DNA of 64,000 nt from Nibricoccus aquaticus (GTDB lineage: Bacteria > Verrucomicrobiota > Verrucomicrobiia > Opitutales > Opitutaceae): the NCBI RefSeq assembly GCF_002310495.1, contig NZ_CP023344.1, forward strand, positions 1,426,001-1,490,000. Reading direction: 5' to 3'. The position numbers and the translations under genes were made by a program. Below are positions 36,856-45,077 of this stretch, piece by piece. The stretch's first letter is position 1, and each line of letters starts with the position of its first letter. The notes below the pieces were generated by a model. That model saw nothing but the letters and a program-made list of their open reading frames with translations, had not been told where the DNA came from and did no database searches.

Positions 36856-39800
36856 TTAGAAACTGCCCTTCACACCGAGCGTGAAGCGTGCGCCGAACTG
36901 GCCGTGGCGTTGAATCCAGGCACGTTGCTCAACGAACTGCACGGACTCTTCATCAAACACATTGCTCACGTTGAAGAAGATCGTGGCGCTGCGGTGCAGC
37001 TTGTAGTCCATGTTCAGGTCCACCTGCTTGCGGGCGGCGGTGTACTGGACGCGGTTGCTGCCGTTGCCGCCGTTTGGAAGCGTCGGCGTGATCACGCCCG
37101 TGTTGCTCACGGTGACTCCGGTGATCGCGCGGATGCTCTGATCGCGCCAGTTGAATTTCACCTGCGTGCTGAAGCGCTTCCACTTCCAGCTCACACCTGC
37201 ATTAGACGCCCATTCGGCGATGCCGTCTTCCGCGGTGAGACTGAAGAGACGCACATCCTTCGGCTTGATGTAGGTGACGTTGGCGAAGACGCCGAGTCCG
37301 CGGAGCGCGCCCGGGAGGAAGGAGAGTTGCTGCGAGTAATCCGCCTCCAGGCCCCACACGGAGCTGTCACCGCCGTTGACGTTTTGCGCGATGAAGGCCC
37401 CGTTGACGGCTGTGGCATCGTAGCCGAGCTGGGCGATGGCTTCGGGAATGTTGCTGGGATCGATGGGGCTGGTGGTCTGGAGCTGGATATCCGTGATTTC
37501 CTTACGAAACGCGCCAAGCGAGATCACGCCGACGGGCTCGAAGTAATACTCCACGCGCACGTCGAAGTTATGCGCCGTCTCAGGCTTCAAGGTGGCGTTG
37601 CTCACCGTGAAGGTCGGCGGGATGCTGTCGTTCACGCTGATGCCACCGGCCACATTGCCGAAGTCGGGACGCAGGATGGAGGCGAAATACGCGCCACGGA
37701 TGACGAAGTCGCGGCTGGGCTCATAGCGCACCTGCATAGACGGGAAGAAATTGTCGTATGATTTCTCCTTGGTAATCCGCTGGCCGTAACGCGCCTGAAT
37801 GTAGCCGGGGGCGTTGGTGTTGGTCGTGCCGGAGATCGTGACGGCGCGCGCCCCGCCGATGTCGTCAAACGCGCGACCCTCGGTCGTGGTTTTTTCGTAA
37901 CGCACGCCAGCGAGAACTTGCAGCTCCTTGTTCACCTCGACCGTTGCCATCGCGTAGCCGGAATAGATCTGCTCCTTGATGTCCCACATGCTCTGGAGCT
38001 TGTTGCGGAGATTGTTTCCCACGTTCGCGTTGAACGGCTGCTGCGCAGTGGTCGTCGTGAGAAACGGATCGGTGTTATAGGAGCGGAAGAGATCGTAGAG
38101 TTTCCACTTGTCCGGCGATGGAGCGGGACCGACCACGCCGTTCACATCGACGATGGATTCACCTTTTTGGAAATCGGGGATGTAGGGGTCGCGGTAGTTG
38201 CCGAGGTTGATGCCGCCTGCGGCTGGGTTCGCGTTGAGTGCCCAGGAGGGATTGAAGTTCTCAATGTCACGGACTTCGAGGCGGCTGTCCGCGCCGACTT
38301 TGAACGTGGTCGGCAGCGACCAGTGGTCGAACTTGATCTTGAGATCGCCGCGGGCGGTCCAAACCTGGTCCTTTGAGTTGCGCTCCTCGGCATTCACCGA
38401 CGCGCCGCTATTATAGTTGGAGAGATCGAGGAGACTGGCGTTGTTGCTGGCCGTCGCGCCCGAGCCGGTCGCGATCTGGCGGATCTGGATGCCCGTCTCG
38501 GTGGGCAACGAGTAATTCCAACTCACGCCGTTCATGCGGGCTTGGACTTGGGAAAGGAAACCTTCTGCGACGGAGTCATACCAGTTGCGCGCATTCGAGT
38601 AAGACAGCGAGCCGTCGAACTCCAGGTTGCCCAACTTCCAATTCATCGACGGACTGATGCTGAACGTCGCGCCGTATTTGCGGAGGTTGCTGCCCTGAAC
38701 CGTGGCGGTGGAGTTGGTGGCCGTTGCCGAGGTGGACGTGCTCGTCGCCGAGGTCGCCGTGCGATTGGTGAGCCCGGCTCCCGTGCCGGTGAGATTTCCG
38801 GTCGTCGTGTCGTAGGCCACGTTGCTGGTGTTCGCGGTCATCACCCAGTTGCGGTTATGAAACGGCGCATCGTAGGTGTTGTAGCTGCTGCGGAGTGAGA
38901 GCGTGAGATCGTCGCTGGCCTTGTAGTCGAGATTGACCACCACCGAGTCGCGCCAGGTCGGCTTGAGCCCGTCTTGCATGTTGAAGCTCGTGATGACCGG
39001 GAGCTCTTCCTGGTTGTTGTTCGCATTCCGGTCGAACTGGTAGGTCGGAATAAAGATCTTCTGCTCCACATAGGAACCGGAGTGGCTGACGCCGGCGACG
39101 ACGCCGAGACGTCCGCCCAGGAATGTATCCGAAAACTCCACGTTACCACCGGGCTGCCACTTGTAATGCTCGCGGTTGTCCCAGCCCATGGTGCGGCCGG
39201 CGTCGAGCGTGTACTCGTTGATGTTGAAATTGGCGTTATACTTTATCTGGCGGCCCTTCTGGCTGAAGGCGCTTTTGCTTTTGACGTTGATGCTGCCAGT
39301 GAGACCGGCAGCGGGCATGTCGGCCGTGGGGCTCTTGTTGACCTCGACGGTCTCGAGTGTCGCAAGCGAGACCTGCTCGAATTCAAACTGACGGCCCGTG
39401 GCGATATTGGAGGATGCGGCGTTCGCGAGAGGATTTCCGTCGAGCGTGACGTTCGCATATTTTGGCGAAAGACCGCGCACGCGCACCGTGCGCACGTCGG
39501 CCTCGACGTAATCCACCGAGATGCCGGGGAGCAGTTTCAAAAACTCGCCCACATTGCCTTCGGTGACATCGCCGAACGCGTCGGACGCGATCACGGTCTT
39601 GATGTTGAGCGCCTGCTTCTGCTCCACGATGGCCTTCGCGTTACCCTCGCGCTGCGCACCGACGGTGAATGCAGCCAGCTCGATGGTTTCACTGCCATAA
39701 TCCTTGCTGGTGAGCGCGAGCTCCGGGTTCACCGTGCCGGTCTCGGGCACAGTGACGGACTGCTCAAGGCGATCCAGACCGGTGTAGTTGACGGCGACCT

Positions 39801-40062
39801 TGGCCTCGCCGGCGGCGACGTCGGAGAACGTGAAATAACCGCCATCACGCGTGACGGTGGTGCGGTCGGAACCGACAAGCTCAACCTGGGCATTTTTGAG
39901 ATACTGGCCGGTGCTGCTGTTCAGCACGCGGCCGGAGATGGTACCGGCTTCCGCAATACTTGCGGCGAGCGCGGCGATCAGGGACATGGAAAGAACTCCA
40001 GGAACGATGGGCAGGGACTTGGATCGCGAGAGACGCGATCCGGTTGGCGGACGTTTTTGCAT
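36856..40062 (-). CDS. TonB-dependent outer membrane receptor (second)
   Basis: A 1068-residue receptor with signal peptide (LSMSLIAALAASIAEA), carboxypeptidase-regulatory-like N-terminal domain (GTISGRVLNSSTGQYLKNAQ), plug (SDAFGDVTEGNVGEFLKLLP, FEQVSLATLETVEVNKSPTA, DMPAAGLTGSINVKSKSAF) and barrel ending GARFTLGVKGSF. The plug shares a near-identical stretch with the receptor at 29999-33094, so they are ancient paralogues, but overall they differ. There is a Ser/Thr/Ala repeat tract in a surface loop (around ATSATSTSTSATATNSTATV). A sugar dehydrogenase gene follows on the same strand after a terminator. It should import a related glycan. Confidence 0.95.
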   Translation of the reverse strand: MQKRPPTGSRLSRSKSLPIVPGVLSMSLIAALAASIAEAGTISGRVLNSSTGQYLKNAQVELVGSDRTTVTRDGGYFTFSDVAAGEAKVAVNYTGLDRLEQSVTVPETGTVNPELALTSKDYGSETIELAAFTVGAQREGNAKAIVEQKQALNIKTVIASDAFGDVTEGNVGEFLKLLPGISVDYVEADVRTVRVRGLSPKYANVTLDGNPLANAASSNIATGRQFEFEQVSLATLETVEVNKSPTADMPAAGLTGSINVKSKSAFSQKGRQIKYNANFNINEYTLDAGRTMGWDNREHYKWQPGGNVEFSDTFLGGRLGVVAGVSHSGSYVEQKIFIPTYQFDRNANNNQEELPVITSFNMQDGLKPTWRDSVVVNLDYKASDDLTLSLRSSYNTYDAPFHNRNWVMTANTSNVAYDTTTGNLTGTGAGLTNRTATSATSTSTSATATNSTATVQGSNLRKYGATFSISPSMNWKLGNLEFDGSLSYSNARNWYDSVAEGFLSQVQARMNGVSWNYSLPTETGIQIRQIATGSGATASNNASLLDLSNYNSGASVNAEERNSKDQVWTARGDLKIKFDHWSLPTTFKVGADSRLEVRDIENFNPSWALNANPAAGGINLGNYRDPYIPDFQKGESIVDVNGVVGPAPSPDKWKLYDLFRSYNTDPFLTTTTAQQPFNANVGNNLRNKLQSMWDIKEQIYSGYAMATVEVNKELQVLAGVRYEKTTTEGRAFDDIGGARAVTISGTTNTNAPGYIQARYGQRITKEKSYDNFFPSMQVRYEPSRDFVIRGAYFASILRPDFGNVAGGISVNDSIPPTFTVSNATLKPETAHNFDVRVEYYFEPVGVISLGAFRKEITDIQLQTTSPIDPSNIPEAIAQLGYDATAVNGAFIAQNVNGGDSSVWGLEADYSQQLSFLPGALRGLGVFANVTYIKPKDVRLFSLTAEDGIAEWASNAGVSWKWKRFSTQVKFNWRDQSIRAITGVTVSNTGVITPTLPNGGNGSNRVQYTAARKQVDLNMDYKLHRSATIFFNVSNVFDEESVQFVEQRAWIQRHGQFGARFTLGVKGSF

Positions 40063-40482
40063 AACTACAGGGTGGTTGGTGTTGGTGATGTCTGGTTCAG
40101 GACAAAGCAGTCGCTACCGGAAGTGATCCGGGAAAAGCCGTCGCCCCCCAGCGATGCGCGCTCAGGTATGCGTGGACGGAAAAGGGTATCCGCCCGCCGG
40201 GCACAATCAGGGGAGGCTGGGAGGTCTGCGCGGTTTAACACCGCAACGTCAAAAACCCCTTCAATAATTTTCCCGCACAGAAGTACTTTATTTCAAAAAC
40301 GTTTCTTCAACCGCCTATCCGACAACAGGACGCCGTAGCGTGCTGCTAAGAAAAAATGCCAAGGCGATCAGCGCGGACCAAGTGAGGAAACGCGTCAGGT
40401 GGGACTTCATAAATAAGCCCCATCGCGACGCGGGTTTTGAGTCGCCAGTATAATGGGGCTGATCCGTAGTCGTCAGACCAAC
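40063..40482. other. Intergenic region upstream of second TonB receptor
   Basis: About 420 bases without a well-supported gene. A perfect TATAAT hexamer at 40449-40454, 29 bp before the next plus-strand gene start, may be a -10 element, though no matching -35 is clear. A 31-codon minus-strand frame (40315-40410) encodes one transmembrane helix and is listed separately. Confidence 0.5.
40315..40410 (-). CDS. Possible 31-residue single-helix membrane peptide
   Basis: The short frame begins MKSHLTRFLTWSALIALAFF and ends TLRRPVVG, giving one hydrophobic helix flanked by basic residues. It lacks a clear ribosome-binding site and any recognisable homology. Listed only because the composition is membrane-protein-like. 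Confidence 0.2.
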   Translation of the reverse strand: MKSHLTRFLTWSALIALAFFLSSTLRRPVVG

Positions 40483-40779
40483 ATGTGCCCCTGCCTGAAA
40501 CCTTTGGACGACGCGTTGAAGCTGCGCGGAGCAAAAGAGACTTTTCGCGGCCAGGCGTGGTCGGAGAACTGCCGCGAGTGGGCCTACTATCAAGTGGTCC
40601 TCGTGCAGCCGAGCGTGCGCGCTTTTTATCAACTGCCTGATTCCGTCGTCGATCATGCGCATCTGGGAACGCACGATGGCGCGGAGTCGGGGTTTGTGTG
40701 CACACTGCATCACGATGCCATCATGGGCGAGCATCCGGCCAGGGCGCGCGCCGGTATTGCAACCATCGATCCTCGCTGA
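40483..40779 (+). CDS. Conserved hypothetical protein with MCPCL and GQAWSENCREW motifs
   Basis: Start set at the second Met (40483) because the protein then begins MCPCLKPLDDALKLRG, which resembles the beginning of a small family I have seen in other bacteria; an upstream Met at 40453 overlaps the likely -10 element. The 98-residue product has Cys residues in CPC, NCREW and FVCTLHHDAIMGEH, so metal binding is conceivable. Function unknown. It heads a run of four plus-strand genes ending with an RNA ligase. Confidence 0.7.
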   Translation: MCPCLKPLDDALKLRGAKETFRGQAWSENCREWAYYQVVLVQPSVRAFYQLPDSVVDHAHLGTHDGAESGFVCTLHHDAIMGEHPARARAGIATIDPR

Positions 40780-40797
40780 CGCACCAGGAGCTGATCC

Positions 40798-41025
40798 ATG
40801 TCCCGGTTTGAAGTTGGAAAATGTTATCGGGTGAAAAAGTCATTCACCGCGCTTCGAGATAAGTTCGAAACCGGCGAGCTGCTGACGTACAAAGAAAGCG
40901 CTTATTCGCGCTACGACGGGATTACCGGCCATATCTTTCGGGACGAAACCCCGTCGACCCGAGTGTGGGATATTTACGACGGAGACACGCCGGATTTCGG
41001 CGATCTTTTTGAAGAAGTTCGATGA
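40798..41025 (+). CDS. Small hypothetical protein, 75 residues
   Basis: Preceded by a good ribosome-binding site (AGGAG at 40786-40790, 7 bp spacing), which is rare in this window. The product begins MSRFEVGKCYRVKKSFTALR and looks like a small beta-rich SH3-like fold (valine/tyrosine alternation, GELLTYKESAYSRYDG) with an acidic end (DGDTPDFGDLFEEVR). It sits 18 bp after the preceding gene and 19 bp before the next. No function recognised. Confidence 0.7.
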   Translation: MSRFEVGKCYRVKKSFTALRDKFETGELLTYKESAYSRYDGITGHIFRDETPSTRVWDIYDGDTPDFGDLFEEVR

Positions 41026-41044
41026 ACCGCGTGAGTTCCACCTG

Positions 41045-41494
41045 ATGAAAACAATCCACTATCAGCGCGGATTAGTGAGCTTTGAAATTCCCTCGCACTG
41101 GTGCGAGGACGCCGATGCGGCCGGCAGCGCCCGGTTTTATGCGGACGGCGACGACACCGGTACGATGCGTTTGAATACTCTCACCTTCGAACGTGAGCAG
41201 TTGCAGGCGGTGGAGGAAACCGCGCGCGAAGTCTTTCGTGGCCAGGCGTACGAAATGCTACCTGGTGGGCTGCCGATGCGACATGTGCTGACTACTGAGA
41301 ACGAAGGTGGCGAATGGCTTCATGTCCATCGCTGGGATGTTCTGGTCGCCGTCTCGCCCGGACACTGGCGACTCGTCTGCTTCGGTTACACCGGACTGGC
41401 GTCAGCCGCAGAGGAACCGCGCATGCAAGAGGAGCTTCGCTTCGTGGAGCACGCGGTGCGCACAGCGCGTTACCCGAGTGCTCAGCAAGTGTGA
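41045..41494 (+). CDS. Hypothetical protein, 149 residues
   Basis: Start taken at 41045 (MKTIHYQRGLVSFEIPSHW); an upstream Met at 41009 would overlap the previous gene by 17 bp. The sequence pattern (short strand, FEIPSHW, then TMRLNTLTFE and HWRLVCFGYTGL) suggests a soluble alpha/beta protein like those of the DUF1795/PsbP-like type, but this is only a resemblance. It stops one base before the RNA ligase start, so the two are probably co-transcribed. Confidence 0.65.
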   Translation: MKTIHYQRGLVSFEIPSHWCEDADAAGSARFYADGDDTGTMRLNTLTFEREQLQAVEETAREVFRGQAYEMLPGGLPMRHVLTTENEGGEWLHVHRWDVLVAVSPGHWRLVCFGYTGLASAAEEPRMQEELRFVEHAVRTARYPSAQQV

Positions 41495-41495
41495 C

Positions 41496-42140
41496 ATGCT
41501 TCACTATCCCAAAATCCCCGGGAGCCAGAATTGCCCCAGCGGCAGCTGCATCGCCTTCGAGAAATACGACGGCTCGAACCTGCACTGGGATTGGGACCGC
41601 GATTTTGGCTGGCACAGCTTCGGCACCCGGCGCGATGCGTTTAATCTGACCGATGAAGGGATCGCCCTGTTTAAGAAACGTCACGCGCACCTGGCTCAGA
41701 GTGTAGACCTTTTTTATTCAACGCTGGCCGCGAAACTCGCCGCGATCTTCACGCAGCATCCGTGCTACACCACCTTTCAATCAGCCAAAGTATTCACCGA
41801 GTTTCTAGGGCCGAACTCATTCGCCGGGCTCCACAAGCCAGACGATTCAAAAGAACTGCGCCTGTTCGATGTGTGGATCGAGCCCTCCGGCATGATCGGG
41901 CCCGAGCAATTCGTCGCCGACTTCGGCAGCCTGCCGATCCCGCGAATCGTTTATCGAGGCAAACTCACCGGGCGATTCTCCGACGAGGTAAGGAATGGCA
42001 AATACGGGACGATGGAAGGCGTCGTGTGCAAAGGCGGCACGGGCGGCGACGATCTCTGGATGGTGAAAATCAAGACGAACGCCTACATGGAGCGCTTGAA
42101 GAAAGCCTTCGCCGATCGCTGGGAAGATTATTGGGAATGA
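41496..42140 (+). CDS. Compact RNA ligase family protein
   Basis: The frame opens far upstream, but the start at 41496 (MLHYPKIPGSQNC) immediately follows the previous stop and precedes the first motif. All nucleotidyltransferase motifs are visible in 214 residues: I, EKYDGSN with the AMP-accepting Lys 23; III, VFTEFLGPNS (Glu 102); IIIa, LRLFDVWI; IV, EGVVCKG (Glu 174); V, MVKIKT (Lys 191 and Lys 193). The size fits the catalytic core of T4 Rnl2-type RNA ligases (PF09414) with no C-terminal domain. Such enzymes seal RNA breaks, for example after tRNA cleavage. The other three genes of the run are uncharacterised. Confidence 0.85.
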   Translation: MLHYPKIPGSQNCPSGSCIAFEKYDGSNLHWDWDRDFGWHSFGTRRDAFNLTDEGIALFKKRHAHLAQSVDLFYSTLAAKLAAIFTQHPCYTTFQSAKVFTEFLGPNSFAGLHKPDDSKELRLFDVWIEPSGMIGPEQFVADFGSLPIPRIVYRGKLTGRFSDEVRNGKYGTMEGVVCKGGTGGDDLWMVKIKTNAYMERLKKAFADRWEDYWE

Positions 42141-42350
42141 TTTCTTTCATCTAACGCGAAAGCAGGCGCTGCTTATCGGCTGCGCTTTGGATCAGCCATG
42201 CATCCGGGCAAAATACAGCATCAGTTGGCCGGACCGGCCATGGGTGATTTTCGGAAGACCGGTCGCTTGACTTGCGATGATCCGTCCTCGGGTTAGTTCG
42301 GGAAGACCTGATCCTGACGGCTCAGGCGTTAACCCCAAAAATCAGGAATC

Positions 42351-43613
42351 ATGAGCTTCTCATGCGTTCGTCTTGGCGGGCTGGCATTGCTGGCCTTTAT
42401 TTCATCGGTGGCAGTGCGGGCCCAGTCATTCACTGGACCGACTTTCGTCGATTTTGTCGCCCGTGGAAATACCAACTACGATATCGCCATATACGCCGAT
42501 ACCGTGGTGGGTGGCTCAGACTACTCTAGCGCTTACGCGAGCTTTGGCGGAATCTACGGCTCCTCTTATAGCTACATAGGCGAGTCCGGCGTTTATTTGC
42601 AGTTCAACAATATCCACAAGGTAGGATCACAATGGATTGCTGACTCAGTGTACAAAGCGGAGTTCACCAACGCCACCGGCAACTACGAACACACGTATTA
42701 CTACAACTTCGCGCTGCCCTCCAGCGGCTGGATCTACGGAAATGCCGAGTGCAATGGCTACAGCCAGACCGTGGATGGTTATATTAACGGCTACGGCACC
42801 GCACCGAATGATCCTCCGGCACCCGCGATATCCGTGGCGGGACGCTCCTCGGGCGATAGTGTTCCCGTCGGGACAACGATCACGGTCTACTACAGTGCAA
42901 CCGATACCAACGGGAATCTGAATGGCATCCGCTATCATGCCTGGAATTCCTCCACCGGCTTCCACGATGACAATTTCGGCAACTACGTCACTCAATCCGG
43001 CAGCAGCGGTCAGGTGACGAAAAACTTCACGCTCTCCACTGCCGGCGACTGGTATTTTTGGACCGATGCGCGCGATACCCCCGGGCTGACCGCGAGCACG
43101 CCGGCCTTCGGCAGCGGGTTTAAGATCACGGCATACGTCAACTCCACCACCTACTGCGTTCCCGCCTACGCGCCCAGTTACTGGAACGACTGGTCGACCA
43201 TCCAGTACAACAATAACTGCTATAACTACTCCAACAACGTTCGCACCGACACCTTTGCCCAACCCGGACGGGCCAGCGGCAATATGTACTCCTCCATCAA
43301 TGCGACTGAGGTGAGCAACGGCGCCATCTCCGATGGTCTCATCCCTACCGACGCATGGTCAGTCGATCCCGATGGCCGGACGAAGATCGCCCTCGTGATC
43401 GATCCCGGCTGGGATTTCCATTGGTACCGACAGGACAGTGACGGCCGCTGGTCGCACAAGCCAGGCGGCACTTCGGCCACCAACCTCGATAACTCCGGCA
43501 ATCTCATCACCAATCCTGAAACGGCCGACCGCGGAGGTTATACCGAGTTTGTTGGCTATTTCTTCACTCCATCCGATTGCGCGCAAGGTCAGGGCCATGC
43601 GGTCATCAATTGA
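42351..43613 (+). CDS. Secreted protein with C-terminal NNCYNY Cys/His domain
   Basis: A 420-residue secreted protein (signal peptide MSFSCVRLGGLALLAFISSV to VRAQ). Residues 26-155 form a tyrosine/glycine-rich beta domain; 158-262 an immunoglobulin/fibronectin-like domain (AISVAGRSSGDSVPVGTTIT); 263-420 a distinct domain with NNNCYNYSNN (Cys 290), DPGWDFHWYRQDSDG (His 357), WSHKPGGTSATNLD (His 369, Asp 380) and GGYTEFVGYFFTP. The Cys-His-Asp spacing is suggestive of a papain-like or amidase hydrolase, but this is inference. It is followed after 16 bp by a small secreted partner gene, likely the same transcript. Confidence 0.8.
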   Translation: MSFSCVRLGGLALLAFISSVAVRAQSFTGPTFVDFVARGNTNYDIAIYADTVVGGSDYSSAYASFGGIYGSSYSYIGESGVYLQFNNIHKVGSQWIADSVYKAEFTNATGNYEHTYYYNFALPSSGWIYGNAECNGYSQTVDGYINGYGTAPNDPPAPAISVAGRSSGDSVPVGTTITVYYSATDTNGNLNGIRYHAWNSSTGFHDDNFGNYVTQSGSSGQVTKNFTLSTAGDWYFWTDARDTPGLTASTPAFGSGFKITAYVNSTTYCVPAYAPSYWNDWSTIQYNNNCYNYSNNVRTDTFAQPGRASGNMYSSINATEVSNGAISDGLIPTDAWSVDPDGRTKIALVIDPGWDFHWYRQDSDGRWSHKPGGTSATNLDNSGNLITNPETADRGGYTEFVGYFFTPSDCAQGQGHAVIN

Positions 43614-43629
43614 TCAAACTTCTTCCACG

Positions 43630-44115
43630 ATGAAAATTTCATTCCTTCTCCCCTTTATTCTCTTCGGACTGGCGACCGTGCTCAATGCCCAGACTCCCCA
43701 GGAAACCCGCGGCCTTCGCGTTGAGGTGTTGGTTTTTTCCGGTCGCCCCAACCCGACCTTCACCATCACTGATACCAAGCAAATCAGTGATCTCCTCACC
43801 TCGGTTGACGCACTCTCCATCGACGCTACTGCGAAAGCCGGCGAAGACCGCCCGATCCTCGGGTACAACGGTATTCGCGTGACTGATCTTTCCGGCTCCG
43901 ACGCAAATGCGCAGAGTTTCCGGGTGCGCGGTTCCGCTGTAAGCGTCATTCGCAAACAAGCGATCAAAGCCGGCAAGGCCACTGCAGACTCCATCGCCAC
44001 GACAGACGTGCGCAACGATCAGGGAGCTACCGTGGAGACAAAACTCCTGGAGCTGGCCCGCCAGCAAGGTGCCATCGATGACCGCGTCCTCGCGCTGATT
44101 AGAAAATCGAAATAA
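43630..44115 (+). CDS. Small secreted protein with FSGRPNPTF motif
   Basis: A 161-residue product with signal peptide (MKISFLLPFILFGLATVLNA); the start at 43630 is chosen for this and lies in a frame that is open much further upstream. The mature part begins with a strand ending VEVLVFSGRPNPTFTITDTK, a motif I remember from uncharacterised proteins in other phyla. Gene order (Cys/His-domain protein then this) and the 16-bp gap suggest a functional pair, for example enzyme and inhibitor/immunity protein or two subunits; not proven. A terminator follows at 44129-44158. Confidence 0.75.
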   Translation: MKISFLLPFILFGLATVLNAQTPQETRGLRVEVLVFSGRPNPTFTITDTKQISDLLTSVDALSIDATAKAGEDRPILGYNGIRVTDLSGSDANAQSFRVRGSAVSVIRKQAIKAGKATADSIATTDVRNDQGATVETKLLELARQQGAIDDRVLALIRKSK

Positions 44116-44128
44116 CCCGATATCCCAC

Positions 44129-44158
44129 GACCCCATGTCGCAATCAGCTCATGGGGTC
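44129..44158 (+). terminator. Terminator after secreted two-gene module
   Basis: Nine-base-pair perfect stem GACCCCATG/CATGGGGTC with a 12-base loop, then TTCTTTTCC on the plus strand. Confidence 0.75.
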
Positions 44159-44195
44159 TTCTTTTCCTACGCGAACGATTTCGTGAAAGAGTGAG

Positions 44196-44669
44196 TCACC
44201 CCGATCGGGCCGAGGATGTGGACGTTGAAGGTTTCGAGTTCTTCGGCGGGCGAAGCGGAAAAGGGGTCAAGCTTTGCACTTTGCACATAGCTGAACAAAC
44301 GGCTCGTACTGCGAGGGGTTCGCCCGGCAGTCGCTCACCAGCCGGCTGAGCCGGAACGGGCTGCCCATATTCAGGCGCTTCGCGATCCACGGATTGCTGG
44401 CTGTCGTCGTCGTCTTCATCACTGCCGCGACCGCCACTTTCCAGGGCGCGCCCTTCGCGTCTTCAGCCACGGCCTTTTCGTTTTTCGCCGCCGATTCTGT
44501 GGAAACAACCACGCGTCACTTGTCGGACACCACTCCATGCGGCAGCTCGTCTGCAAGCTGTCCGCAAAAAAACGCCTGAAAAATTCTCTCATCTTCATGT
44601 CGAAAAGCGGGCCTCCCAATCGACTGCTTGAAAAGTGCCCCTTTCCGGATGGTCACCTATTTACTCACT
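44196..44669. other. Decayed region between secreted module and YCII gene
   Basis: No intact gene. It holds a minus-strand transposase remnant (44267-44512, separate entry) and, at about 44262-44290, a GGGGTCAAGCTTTGCACTTT-type boundary sequence often seen at the edge of REP-transposase copies in this group, as far as I recall. A short minus-strand coding-like tail (about 44170-44258, ...VHILGPIGVTHSFTKSFA) may be the remnant of another gene end. Confidence 0.4.
44267..44512 (-). pseudogene. Remnant of a REP-associated (Y1/IS200-like) transposase C-terminus
   Basis: An 81-codon frame with an internal GTG as first possible start. The segment WKVAVAAVMKTTTTASNPWI followed by AKRLNMGSPFRLSRLVSDCR resembles the C-terminal helix-turn-helix-like region of REP-associated tyrosine transposases. 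The catalytic HUH part is missing, and a stop lies just upstream in frame while the preceding sense appears in another frame, so the gene is broken. REP-like palindromes elsewhere in the window may belong to the same system. Confidence 0.5.
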
Positions 44670-45059
44670 ATGAAATTCATCTGCTTCGGTTACATTGACA
44701 TTAACGCCTTCGCCGCCCGTCCCGAAGCGGAGAGGCTAGCGATGGTGGACAGCTGCTTCGCCTACGACGAGCAGCTGCGCGCCAACAAACACTTCAAGGG
44801 TGGCGAGGGTCTCCAGCCCGCCTTCACGGCAAAGACACTGCGTTACACACGGGACCAGCTCGTTATCACCGACGGTCCGTACGCGGAAACCAAGGAGCAA
44901 ATCGGCGGAATCATGATCCTCGACGCACGCGATCTGGATCACGCCGTCGAACTTATCTCAAAGCACCCCGGCGCGAAATTCGGTCCTTGGGAAATCCGTC
45001 CCGCCGCCGACCTCGACGAGATGATCCGACAAAGTAAAGAGCGGCGGCAAAAAGCATAG
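44670..45059 (+). CDS. YCII-family (DGPF domain) protein
   Basis: Start at 44670 (MKFICFGYIDINAF); the frame extends upstream to 44628 without support. The 129-residue protein has the YCII/DGPF landmarks: short initial strand, QLVITDGPYAETKEQIGGIM (DGP motif), DARDLDHAVELISKHPGAKF and a final strand GPWEIRPAAD. This ferredoxin-like fold family is often associated with sigma-70 ECF genes, none of which is seen here. Enzymatic role unknown. The stop codon overlaps a perfect 20-bp palindrome. Confidence 0.88.
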   Translation: MKFICFGYIDINAFAARPEAERLAMVDSCFAYDEQLRANKHFKGGEGLQPAFTAKTLRYTRDQLVITDGPYAETKEQIGGIMILDARDLDHAVELISKHPGAKFGPWEIRPAADLDEMIRQSKERRQKA

Positions 45060-45077
45060 ATCCTGCGCGCAGGATCT
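45058..45077. promoter_or_regulatory. Perfect 20-bp palindrome AGATCCTGCG/CGCAGGATCT
   Basis: A gapless 20-bp palindrome overlaps the YCII stop codon. With no loop and no T tract, it is more likely a dyad recognition site or a weak hairpin than a terminator. Confidence 0.5.

Noticed and set aside
42226-42240. Palindrome TGGCCGG-A-CCGGCCA upstream of the secreted module
   Set aside because: Short, GC-rich and unique here; it may be chance in this composition and no function is indicated.
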